From contig CM062810.1 of NCBI GenBank assembly GCA_031772625.1, forward strand, positions 457,689,731 to 457,753,730: a stretch of DNA of 64,000 nucleotides, read 5' to 3'. Made by a program: the position numbers and the translations under genes. This DNA is from Pinus tabuliformis. Taxonomy: Eukaryota > Streptophyta > Pinopsida > Pinales > Pinaceae. The notes under the pieces were generated by a model. It was not told the DNA's origin. It made no database searches and saw only the letters and a program-made list of their open reading frames with translations. Positions 23,601-34,871 of the stretch are shown here, one piece after another; within the stretch, counting starts at the first letter, position 1; every line of letters begins with the position of its first letter.

Positions 23601-26600
23601 ATAAAAAGCACAAGTGCTGCATAGAGCTATTGAGCATAGCGTAGATAATACAAGATATAAAGTACACGCGCATCAGTTCCACTATGGAGAATCTCATATA
23701 AGGCATGAGATTCAATTGAACGAGGGAAATCTCAAAATATGACAGGTCAGTTCATTCCTGCGAGACCGGGCCGAACAGCAAGTGCGAAACGAAACTATGG
23801 TATCACCTTCTTGACTTACCTTCTTACTTGCCTGGAATTGATAAGAGAAGAAGCGTGCGTTAGCGACTGGAAGATAGAGCTAAAGCTATGCCTTTCAACA
23901 GAGAGTATAGATAGAGTTTAGAGAATGGAGAAAGGAGAAGGAGATAACAACTTATACTACTACTTCATTCAAGCTTAGAGATAGTCTTAAGCGCTACTAA
24001 AGGCAAAAGGAGAAATAGAACAACTAATACTACTTCTTCTGAACTCAATATAGAGCTAAGGCTCAAAAACTAATAAGGTGCCCAAGTCAGGCCTCTTTCT
24101 TACCTGATGGACCTTAACCTTATGGCTAGTACCTTATGGACACAACTGGAAGTCTTTAGTGCTAGTCCATATGGCAAGACCTTAAGGCTAGTAGTCTTTA
24201 CTGTATGGCTTTAACTCAAAGTATAAAGTGCTTGTAACCTTACTGCTGAAGACTAAGGCTATGGAACCTTACTCTACAGACAACTGTAAGGCTTTCACTG
24301 TAAGGCTTTCACTCTATGGAACTTACTAAGGCTAAAGGCTAGTGTCCGTATTTGCTAGTGAAACAGGGTCCTTTCTTAAGGGCAGGCTCCGACAACCAAT
24401 TTTCATGTGGAAGCATTAGCCAACAACAATAAGAGTAATTTGAGAAAGAGGTCTTCTGCTTTGTTGGGGTGAAACCAGACAGGTTGAGCGCCTCCTTAAT
24501 GTATGACGTTGAGGGGCGGGACCAGACAGGTTCGGTGCAGACACAATGTTCGCTTGGTGCAGATTCAGGAAAACCTTCTCAGTTCACGTTTCGCCTTTGT
24601 CAAAACCTATTTTTGAGGGGTACGAGCTCATCAATTGATTTTCTTATTAATGAACATAGCCTTTTCCAGATGTTTACCTATGATCGGGGGGATGCAATCG
24701 ATTGCCTTTTAGGTCGGGCGCCTTTATGCTTTCTTGCTTTGCAGGCTAGAAGAAGACGGATTTTACGCTTGCTGGCGGCCGGCTGGAAGAATTGATTTGG
24801 TAGGGCCAATGAAAATATGATTTTGAAAAGGGGGAAAAGTCAAGTTGCTTAGCTTATTTTGTGTGTATATTCACGTATATAATGCAATAAGGAAGGAAGT
24901 AGTTTGAGTGAGGTGCACCGATGAAATGAACCACCAATACATGCAGTGTTACCAATTACCAGGACAATAACGGATTCCCACTGACCGGGAACGACTTGAC
25001 ACTGACCGGACCTGGACGGATACACTGCCCTCGATCCTTAAACTCATCCTTGGGACCCTCATCCACCTACTCCTTGGAAACATTATTATCAGCCTTCCTT
25101 GGCACCCCCTCATACCTCCTCCTTGGGACCCTCCTGACACTCCTCATACCTCCATACTTGGTACGCATCCTCGGGAACCCCATCCATACAGCTCATACTG
25201 ACTGCCTTGGTATGCATCCTTGGGAAACTACAGGAACATCCTTAAACTCCTCTGAACGAACCTTGCAATCCTCCATCCCTAGACCCTATGACTTACCCTC
25301 CATATAGTAGACTCCCTTGGGAATAGCCTTTGGACCCTAAGACTCCTCTGACCTCAGCCCTAGAGAACATCCTGACACTCCTCATACCTAGATATATTCC
25401 CCATCTGCGTTATGATCGGATGTTTCTCTGTACAGACATTGCCCGGATATTCTTCACACTTTCCTTTAGTAATCTCTTAGGAGGGACAGCTATGAACAAC
25501 CCTTCCCTTTACCTTTACTGTTTCCAACCCACCTATTCTCTTTACTTAAGTGTTTCCAATAACCCCCCTATATTTGACAACAACCCATATTTACTTACTT
25601 ACCTATGCACCAACCTACCTGCTTCAATAACCTATTCTATTGACTACTTACCCCACTTAGGGAATGCCCCACACTTACAGCAGCGTAGCGTTGAACGGAC
25701 GGGGCGGCTTCCAATAGAGAGAGGAGACGAGCTGTTGGATGGGAGGGATACAGACAGCAAGGCTTTCAAACACACTTGCTCAAGAAATGCTTTATGAGCG
25801 GGATGGGGAGGCACTAGGACTTACTATGAACCTCTTATGCCTATTTGCTTTTACTTACTGCCTTCACCCAACCTCTGATTATGGAGTCCTTACTCACCAC
25901 TTCCCTTCAGCCAGCAATGGCCGAGATATCAGGAAGGAACCAAATCACTGGCCAAGAGAAAAGGATATGTCCTTAACACCAGATGACGAAAGACTGAAGT
26001 CATATGCCATGATACGAGATAGTGGTTTAGGTTACCAGGTTGCCAACAGATTAGAAAAGGGAAGTCCGCCAAGTAAGGAGCCCGCCCAGCCCGCCTAGTA
26101 CGCCTAGTTCAACAAGTGAGGAACCCGCCAAGGAAACGCCAAGGAAGGAAGTGAAGTGGTGAGTAAGTAACCAAGTGAGTTTACCCGCCATACGCTAGAG
26201 AGTGTGGCTATCGCGTGAGGCAAGGAAAAGGAAATAGATGATGGCTTGCTTTCTTATATTTGCACCCCGGCTCCTTAAAATATAAGTCCACCAAGTTGAC
26301 AACAGATGAAAGATGATATGTCCCCGTTCCAACACCTTACCTCGTTCAATCCATACCTGAGAGAAGGAGTTCACCCGTCGATCCACTGAATGAGGTTTAT
26401 TATGTTTCCCATCGTTACCTACCAGAAGAGATATCGATTGAGTTCAAGTTGACACCAGAAGAATGAGATCAAGCCATGTTGTTTCCATATGAGCATATTG
26501 ATTTAGCCATGTTTACAACAGACGATTTTGTCTTTAGTTCGCCAAACCAAGTCGGCACGCGTAGAGAACCGAATGCTGCTCCTTGCCAAAGGTGGTATCC

Positions 26601-27657
26601 TCCCTTATAGATCTTGATATCTCTGGCTGGAGATGAAGGAAGAACTTGACACGGGTTTGCTTGCTTGGTCCAACGGAAGGAGGTTGGCTTTTCGGCTGGC
26701 TTTACAAAACCACCCGTGATGTGATAAACCGTGGCGAAACGTTAGGCTTTACAAACTAAACCGAGCGAGGCTGGTCGAAAGGCCGGTAGAAAAGGTGGGC
26801 AGGCTGGTCGAACCCATCAGATGGTTGCTACTTGCTTTTCTTACTTTATGACTTGCTTATTATCGTTACTGCGGGCTGGGACAAGAATGAATGATGAAAC
26901 AGGCGGGCTTGCTAGGAAGAAGGAGAATCAACCCTGGCTAGGAGATGATAATACGGACGGGACTCGTGTGCCCCTGGAGACCCGCCTTCATCGACCTTCC
27001 ACACTGCCTTCATCGAACCTCCGACCTTAGTAGACCTCGCTGCTTACTTCGATCTTCTCTCTTGAGACCCGTATATATCTTCTCGCGAACTGGAGATGAT
27101 CAACTTGACGGCTTGCCCTTTTATGCTAGACCGTGATGAGGCTAGAACGCATGTGGCTAGACCTGACAACCCGAGGCTGCTGGCATCACACCCGCTGTTA
27201 CCAACAACGCACTGGGAGTCGTCTGATAGCCACAGTTCGTCTGAAAGCCACTGAACTGTGAACCGATAGATGTTTCCTGGAGAGGAGGTCACTTATACTG
27301 CTGACAAGAAAAGCGTTCACCAGCATTCCCCAGTCCCGCTTTCTACCATTACACTTTCAGTTCACTTTACCGCATTCAGTCAGCCCGCCATTCCCACCAC
27401 ATACCCGCGTTCTTACTTTCTCCCAGCATTCCCCATTTACTTCGCTTTACGTACGCCTGCCCCAGCCAACCCAGGAAGGCACAGGACGCCTCGACGGCAG
27501 AGGAAGCATTGATTCAATTGGATTCTCTATACTGATGAGGATTCCGGGAGTTCCAACTGACCCTTCTCGCGTACCAATACGAGTACGCATTCCTTAAAGC
27601 CGCATACAAGCCATACACGCCACGCATCCGCGCATTCCCATTCCGCCCACCATTAGT

Positions 27658-27690
27658 TTTATGCCAGGAGTCTTATGCCAGGAGTCTTAG
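27658..27690 (+). repeat. two-copy tandem, ATGCCAGGAGTCTT
   Basis: Two perfect adjacent copies of ATGCCAGGAGTCTT. It is small, but typical of the replication-slip repeats that fill this block. Confidence 0.8.
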
Positions 27691-28020
27691 TGCACCGATG
27701 ATGGGTGTTGTCTATTTGACCTGGGTGGGACGATAGGGGTGGTCCAACAGACAGAGCCAACAACAGAGCAGGTTGAACCCCGACGGACGGAAGGAGAGAG
27801 GCAGGCTGACACGTTACCGGGAAGGAAAGGAAAGGAAGGTAAGGCGAACCTTCCCTGCATATAAGTATCAATAAACATATCTAGGCAAGGAGAAAGAGCC
27901 CTGGGAAGGATTCATAGTATGATGAAATGCGATGGCGGCCTTTTAGTTCTTCGAGTTGATGGCGGTGGTCGAGTCATGCTTACGCATCCTCTATTTTCCC
28001 TCCCCCAAAAGAGAGTTGCT

Positions 28021-28107
28021 CCTCACCCATATGAATCGGTGAGTCCCTACCGGGCCTCTCCTTTTAGTCGAGTCCCTCCGGGCCTCACCCATATGAATCG
28101 GTGAGTC
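28021..28107 (-). repeat. two inverted copies of the CTCAC..GTGAG hairpin
   Basis: CCTCACCCATATGAATCGGT occurs twice 62 bases apart, each followed by GAGTC. The flanking CCCTACCGGGCCT after the first copy is the reverse complement of the AGGCCCGGTAGGG that precedes the copy at 23,068. Confidence 0.75.
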
Positions 28108-28215
28108 GATGGCGGCCTTAACAGTCGAGCGTTCGTTACCTCACCCTGCCGGTCCTCTCCTTAACAGTCGAGCCTGCTTACGCATCCTTATTAGTCGAGC
28201 GTACTAACGTACCCT
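28105..28215 (-). repeat. inverted copies of the GCTCGACTGATAAGGAGAGG family
   Basis: Plus strand reads GGTCCTCTCCTTAACAGTCG, AGCCTGCTTACGCATCCTTA and TTAGTCGAGC, which is the reverse complement of the cluster at 22.1 kb. Together they form long-range inverted repeats about 6 kb apart. Confidence 0.75.
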
Positions 28216-28870
28216 TGATCGAGAGTTATCTATCTTGTCTTGAGAGAAAGAATTGCCCCTCCGTATCTGACTGCTACAGCTGATCGGCTCGAGGGCCCAA
28301 TCATTGCCTGGCACTTTCCATCATAGGCGGCTCTCGCCGATCTTCTTGAATGCTGGCTGAGCGAGGGACTTGACCGACCCGACCAATCTCTGGTCCGTTA
28401 GGCCCCTCCCATAGTGATTCTTCAGAATTCCTATGCCACCTTTGTAATGAAGACTAAATGAGAGGAGGGTGGGGGATGAACCAAGGAATAGGCGCCCGGG
28501 TAGACATAGTAAGTCTGCCCAAGGCTGGGGTTCACTCATTTAGTCATCTTGACATCAGGTGTAGTAACTTTGAGAACAGGTGGTCCGTGTTGTAGTAACT
28601 AACAGGTCCGCTCGACCTTTGAGAAAAGAGCCCTCTGATGCCGGCTTGGCTACATGAGCGAAGGAGTACATTTCATATTCATATGCCCGCCTGGCATGTT
28701 TTCTCTCCCCCTTATTGTCTTTGGTTTGAATCGCACCTCTACCTAAAAACCTGACAAAAACACCTAAAAACCTGACAAAACCTCCGCCTCCTCGTGGGGC
28801 AAGAATAGTAGGGAAATATGTGGAAACCTCCGCCACGGTCAAATGCAATATAATCGGAGGGAGAATGTCC

Positions 28871-28975
28871 AAGAGTTTAGGAGAAAGTTCCAGGATTTGA
28901 GGAGTTTAGGAGAAAGTTCTATGATTTGAGGAGTTCATCAAGGTTCCAGGAGTTGAGGAGTTTAGGTACTTATAT
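28871..28975 (+). repeat. degenerate tandem repeat, unit about 31 bases
   Basis: Three to four units built on GAGGAGTTTAGGAGAAAGTT followed by CCAGGATTT. A second small tandem follows at about 28,998-29,042 (ACACCCTTCAATTGACAAGT twice). Confidence 0.7.
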
Positions 28976-29316
28976 GATTTCTTATTATACCACCATTACA
29001 CCCTTCAATTGACAAGTGCTACACCCTTCAATTGACAAGTCCCCAGCCCGAAACATAGAGAATATGTTGAAGGAATTCCGCTATTGCAACTCGAAGAATC
29101 AGTGATCGAAATGAACCAAATCGATCTCTCTCATTTTCGATCTCTCTCATTTGCATCATGTCAGGTCAGATCTAATCATGCTAAGTGCTCAAGCGTAATT
29201 ACGTATATAAAGAATGACTGGAATCACTGGTCGAAATGACATATATAAGAGTAGGCATCTCCCTCCTTCCCTCCCTTTTCCCACTCATTGAAGGGCCCCA
29301 TATTACTTAGGGGTCA

Positions 29317-29337
29317 CTCACTATTCATATGGTGAGG
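29317..29337 (+). repeat. further copy of the CTCAC..GTGAG hairpin
   Basis: Same sequence as at 23,068-23,089 over about 21 bases, but with different flanks (GGGGT before, GGGAGGGGC after). Confidence 0.75.
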
Positions 29338-29351
29338 GGGAGGGGCCCCAA

Positions 29352-29450
29352 AAGAGAGGACCGACAGGGGCTCGACTGATAAGGACCCTTTAGGGGGCTC
29401 GACTGATAAGGAGAGGAGAGGAACTCGAAGAACTAAAAGGCCGCCATCGC
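29352..29450 (+). repeat. third cluster of the GCTCGACTGATAAGGAGAGG family
   Basis: Two direct copies of GGGGCTCGACTGATAAGG and one GGCCGCCATCG tail, which also follows the copies at 22,262 and precedes those at 28,105 (in reverse). The shared tail shows that the copies are longer than the core. Confidence 0.75.
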
Positions 29451-30975
29451 TCCGTCGGTGGGAACATTATACCCAGAAGAAGAGTGGTACCCGGAAGAAT
29501 TGATAAGGCAAGGCAGTAAAGAGTTAATAGCATTCCCGACTAACTAAGTGCATTCATATAGATGCCATACCTCCGGCAGATTCCTAAAGGAAAGTATTAG
29601 TTATAAAAGGCGTCTCCTGGCTGTTTGGACATCATATCCTATCAATCTGAAGCCCGTCCCCATCATCTAACTCACCTCATTGTGTAACCTGCATTGTAAA
29701 GCTCTTTGTGTCTCTGTAGGAGTATCGGCATGTATTATTCCCCTCGCAGGAGTAGGTGTAGGAACCCTGTTCCGTACGTGGAGTGCAAGGGTAATGGGGA
29801 AAGCGTTAATGAGTAATGGGGATTTAAGGGAATGCGTGAATGTGAGAATGTGGTCCAGGTAGTGTGTAGCGTATTGTTACGTTAAAGGGTAAGATTGAAA
29901 GGGGAAAAAGACTGGCTCTCCTAGGGCTACGAGTGTCACGTACCAACCTCCTGGCAATAAGTGTTCTATATGAAGTAGCTCATTGTGTAACCAGATCAAT
30001 GACATAAGAAGTAGAGTCGATAAATCATTTTCAATTTTGGTTTGTAATTATAGAACTTATAAGGAACAATGAGAAAATGACAACTATTTTAACTACATAA
30101 AAACCCTACTTGCACTCAGTGATGCCTTTAATAAGAATAATTAAGAAGAAAAGGAATATAATAACAGAATTTTGTAAAAAAAAATGAAGAGGAAGAGAAA
30201 CAAATAATGGAAGATATTTACGTAGTATGTGTTGAACATATAGTTGCAACGTTTGTTAGAGAAATATTTTACTCACAGTAATCTATAAGAAGCTTGCAGT
30301 GAGGATGAATTTACTAATATGTGTCCCATAAAAACATTTTACATATTTTTTAACTGAAGCTTGAAACTCTTATGCCCGATCAATTTTGACATTCAATAAA
30401 AATAAAAACTTGTAAGGGTTTGTGTTGCCTTTCCTATTTTTTCAAATAATATTGATGTCAGTTGACGTGTGAAATTTGTATTTAGTTAAGTGCGTGTCGT
30501 TATAAATTGTATGAAAGGTTAACAAGTGAGTTTTATCCGAACCTTTACTTCAACTCCAAACATTTACTTCAGCTTATATTTAAAAAATAAAAGATAAAAA
30601 ATTACTTGACCATGATCTAAATGGAACGTAGTACTATACCTTTCATTTTTTGGAAAATTATATTTTTCTTATTTTTAAAACCTTGAAAATTAATATTTGA
30701 ATTGAATTTATACCCTTTATGTTACTAACCAATCTTATCTCCTATCTTCTTAAAATGAAAATTTAAACATACCATTCTCAAGAGGAGAGGTCCACGGACC
30801 CTACACATAGTTTCTATACTATTTTGTTTCCGTCGGACCTTTGGAATTGTGGAAAACAAATTTGAGTATAATTTTTGGAATAAAATAAATAAAAAAAATA
30901 CAATATGAAATTAAATTTATGAAATGTCATATTATTAGAGAAAAGTTTTAATGGTAAATTCATCAACATCAACTA

Positions 30976-31074
30976 TGTCATGTAACATGATAGAAATGGA
31001 CGGGGATGTGTCATGTAACATGATAGAGATGGACGGGGATGTGTCATGTAACATGATAGAGATGATGGGTTGCA
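30976..31074 (+). repeat. 33-base tandem repeat, three copies
   Basis: Units start at 30,976, 31,009 and 31,042. Each begins TGTCATGTAACATGATAGA and continues with ATGGACGGGGA-like sequence. TCATGT and ACATGA form a six-base inverted pair around one A in every unit. The copies are nearly identical, so the expansion is recent. Confidence 0.9.
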
Positions 31075-32972
31075 TCCCCTACATGTTGTGCTTGAAAAAG
31101 ATGTTATAGAATGGGGTGAGGACTTGTTGGGTTAAATCCATTTACTCAGTTTAGGAAATACCTTGAAAAAGGTTCAGTGAAAAAATTATAAAAAAAATAG
31201 CTTGATCAAGGAAATATGTTATTTGATATGTTGGGATACAATTGTTAAAAAAAAACTCTATTAAGGTATTTATTTAACTTAAAAATACCAAAATGTTAAT
31301 TGTTTACTAAATTATGACATGAAACAAAACAGGAATTAAGAAAACCCTTTCCGCAATCTAGATGTTAACTCACTTTATTATTGGGCATGAAAGCTACAAA
31401 ATGTAAGAGGACATATGATTTACTACTAAGTAGATGATGATGAAGTGCAAGAGAAAGCTAGAGAGAAGATAAGCTAAAGGGAAAAGAAATTGAGAGTGCT
31501 CTGAAGAAATTATAGGTCAACCCATTGCCCAACGTTCAATCTATGTAATAGGAGAGTCCTTAAAGCATTCTATTGATATAAATACTAGTGACTTGTAGCT
31601 AAATAGCTCACTACATATTATATGCATATAATTTTACACTATGATTTATTCTTTATATATTATGTTTTATATATAACACATGCACACAAAATTTGATAAA
31701 AGGTGTTGAAACCTCAACAATCACCCAAGTTGTAAGAAAAAAATTTGTACCCCTTCTTCATCTTTTATTTTTAAGGATTTATATTGATCCTATCCCCTCA
31801 TGCCTTGCAAATTACTTTATTTCAATTCTTATTGAAACATATTAGGTTTTAATTAATTTGTCCCATTTCCTCATCTTTCTTTTTCCTCTAGTTTTACCGC
31901 CTTTTCCTATTTTAACTTTAAACGTCTAATTCCTAACTTAGGTGAGATTACCAAATTGGGTCCCCTTTTATTTTTTTTTCATTCTCTTTACGAATTTTCA
32001 AAATTATACCTAATTCTCAAATTAGATCCCTTCTACTTTTCATTTGAATTATATCTTTTCTCCAAATTTAAAGTTTTCCTATTCTAAAAATTTCCTTTTG
32101 TAATTCTTGTACAAAATTCGGAATTCTCTTTACATTCTTTGATTGAGCCTTCTCATTATTTGGAAATCAACTTTAATTTCCAAGTTGGCCCCTCCAGTCA
32201 TAGTGTTAATTGTATGAATTCTTCTTTTTTTCCAATGAATTTTGGTTTGGTTCATTTTATTTTTGAAGCTTTAGGCAAAACCTCTGAAATCCATATTTTA
32301 AAGTGGTCCATAACCATTGAATAAAGTCTATTCACCAAATTTCTTCAAACATAATATTATTAGGAAATCATTTACATTTGAAAATCAAGCCTTCTGTTGA
32401 TGGAAAAGAATGAAAATGGGTCTTTTTTCAATTTGCATTAACTATCAAGTCATCACCACTTCAGTTTTGAACTCTTCAAATGTGTGAACGTTTAAAATTT
32501 TGAATTTAGTTCATAAATATGGACCTTAAATATTAAATTGATCTTATAGTGAGTCATGTCTTGCATCAATGCCAAAAGTTGAATTGCTAGATTTGAAATA
32601 AATGAAACCTTGCTCTTTGTTTTTTCTTCCACTTAAAAGTTTGAATTCAAACACCAATCTCAATTTTTCAAATAGTCCATGTTGAAGAAATGATTGGTCT
32701 CCCACTATAATGCTTGAAATTAAAAACAAAATTAGGAATGTTACCATCGAAATATAGCCATTTATCTATTAGATTTACTAACTAAGTACTTGATTATAAA
32801 ATGCTCTTGTTCATAAGCAATTTTTGTTTTAAACAAGCTAGTTATTTGTATTTTTTTGTTTTATATTGTAGCACATTCAAATTTTTCTTTGTTCAAATTC
32901 AATTAAATATTGCATACATCCAAAAATGATTTCCTCTTTCAACCCTAAAAAAAATTCTCACTGGAGTGAGCT

Positions 32973-33034
32973 ACTTATATGAGTTATGGTTTCCTTATAT
33001 TTTACTTATATGAGATATGGTTTCCTTATATTTT
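32973..33034 (+). repeat. 31-base tandem repeat, two copies
   Basis: ACTTATATGAGTTATGGTTT and the following CCTTATATTTT are repeated once, with a single visible difference. Confidence 0.9.
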
Positions 33035-34871
33035 CCCAATGCAAATTGAGTTTGAGAAACCCAAGTTAAAACTATGAATTATAGATAAATTTTGAAGATT
33101 TTTTACAATGACATACACCTATAGTTAGAGCCAATATCACCATCCTTAAAGTTAGATTCTAGTTCGAATTGCAAGAATCTAGCTATTAATTCATTTGATT
33201 CGATCTTTTGAGTTAAATCTCACATGTCTTATATTTGTGTTGTGTTAAATTATAGGGATTTCTATATCAAGGTGATCAGTTGCCGAGGGAGCTCAAGAAA
33301 CATGGTTTACAACTGGGTGGCACATCCGTGTCTTACAACTAGTTTCCAGATTTTACTAGATAAGCCATTAGCACCCTTATGTTGTTTATAGTTTATGACC
33401 CCTCGTGCCTTTTCTTATGTTGTTGTGGGCTATCATATATTTTTTCTATGTTATTTTGTTTTCATTGTATGTATATATTTGTGGTTGGTTATGAGTGACA
33501 TTGCCTAAATGGGTAGCTAGGGGTGTTACAAGGTGTATCTTAGAATAAAAAAAACTACTTAAGGATAATTGCACACTTATCCAGGAGGATGATAAGAATA
33601 ACGATAAGTAAATTGGTAAACCTACTGGATGAGACTAATGGATAAGGAAATTAATAAGGTTCATAGATAAGAAAAATGGATAAGTCCATGATAATGCACT
33701 ATGATGCCACGCCATTGCCTTGTCACCACCACATGTCGTTTTGCATGGCAACACCTACTAAAAATAGACATGACTTAAATAGTAATCCTACAAAATAATT
33801 GAAAAATGTAGGAAAATGTGCATGTACACCCCCTTCAAGCAAAACTAAGGTGTGTGCAATAAATGAGTCCTAGTAATTTGTAACCATGTTAGGTACTCAT
33901 GTACAAAACAACTATGCAAAAGGTGATGTAAATAGGAAAAACTCATTTGGAGGAAAAACTCATTTGAAAATACAATGTTAACAAAAGATGATGTTAACAC
34001 TAACAACTTCTATGTAGTAAGTTCACCTTCAAGAGATCTCACAAGGTTGTGAAGTTCTACTTGGTGAAGGTTGAAGAAATGTCACAAGGATTCAAACTTC
34101 TACTTGGTGAAGGTTTTTGTGCATATGTTTGCAACTAGTTTTGAAGAACAATATTGCAAATCTATAATCCCATCATGAATTTCTCCTTTGATCTATCTTG
34201 TGTCTTCATGCGAGAATCCCTTCTCTACATGTCAAGTCTTGTACTTATTCACATTGCTAGTGAGTGCTCATGGAACATGCCTTGATTGAAATTTGGTTCT
34301 ATGTGGATTGACGTGATCACTAACTAAATCATGAGTTTCCTATAGAGAGTGATGTCCACCACTATTCCGAGTGAATATTGGTGGTCACCCACCTATTCCA
34401 CTAGCTCACATCACAATTTTCCATTTTAGTAAATTTTCTACAATTTTTTTGGTCTTGAACTTCTAGAGCCATTTTAAGGCCCCAAACGGTGTTTTTTGGT
34501 GTAATACGAAAATGTACTTCTCAACTAGAGATTTTTAATGGGATATCAAGCACCCCAAATGGATATAGTAGGCAGAAGTTATGACCCCAAGAAGTTGATG
34601 TTCCAACTTACCCTATTGGGGTCCACAAACCTTTTGGCTCTTCATCTCTTAGAGAGTTTTTGATATATAGGGTTTTTTTGTTGTTTCTAAATCATACAAA
34701 TTCCTTGGAGCCTCATTATATGACAACCTAGGAAGGAGTGTAGCCATCATATCTCTTCTCAGATATAAAATTTCAACACTTTGCATTAATTTATAGAAGC
34801 TAAGTTTCACTGTACCTTTATATCTTGGTTACAAATCTATATATCATTTCGTTCCCTTCATAAATTTGGAT

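Larger units (their letters stand above)
20950..29960. other. mitochondrial-like DNA block, likely nuclear insertion (NUMT)
   Basis: About 9 kb with clearly higher GC and a different word use than both flanks, changing to AT-rich DNA near 29,960. It is full of short imperfect hairpin and direct repeats in both orientations, such as the TCGACTGATAAGGAGAGG and ACTCACTATTCATATGGTGA families. It has patches like AAAGGCAAAAGGAGAAATAG and runs of degenerate CTTAAGGCT phrases, all reminiscent of seed-plant mitochondrial spacer DNA. No mitochondrial gene, rRNA or tRNA was recognised, so the origin is an inference from style. Alternatives: a GC-rich nuclear satellite-like region or an assembly join with organelle sequence. 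Confidence 0.5.
29961..34340. other. AT-rich intergenic stretch
   Basis: No gene or transposon domain was recognised on either strand. It holds two small tandem repeats (30,976-31,074 and 32,973-33,034) and many A and T runs. Open frames here are short and have no protein-like composition. Confidence 0.6.

Noticed and set aside
24469-25797. Two mid-size frames (108 and 155 codons) in the mitochondrial-like block
   Set aside because: No recognised domain; the second overlaps the degenerate CCTTGGGA repeats. Chance frames are expected in GC-richer spacer.
26300-26610. Plus-strand text with EVYYVSHRYLPEEISIEFKL
   Set aside because: Looks protein-like over a short span, but I cannot assign it and the surrounding text gives no support.
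28321-28539. Minus-strand frame with HYKGGIGILKN, slightly like a LINE C-terminal phrase
   Set aside because: The resemblance is limited to a few glycines, with no reverse transcriptase block nearby.
29680-29862. Small frame with SACIIPLAGVGVGTLF, slightly like an ATP synthase subunit c helix
   Set aside because: Only one glycine-rich hydrophobic stretch is similar; the conserved second helix and the carboxylate site are absent, and length and order do not fit atp9.
20950-29960. tRNA, rRNA or group II intron domain V
   Set aside because: I looked for TPsiC-like GGTTCGAATCC boxes and for a GAGCCGTATG..-type domain V hairpin and saw none convincing.
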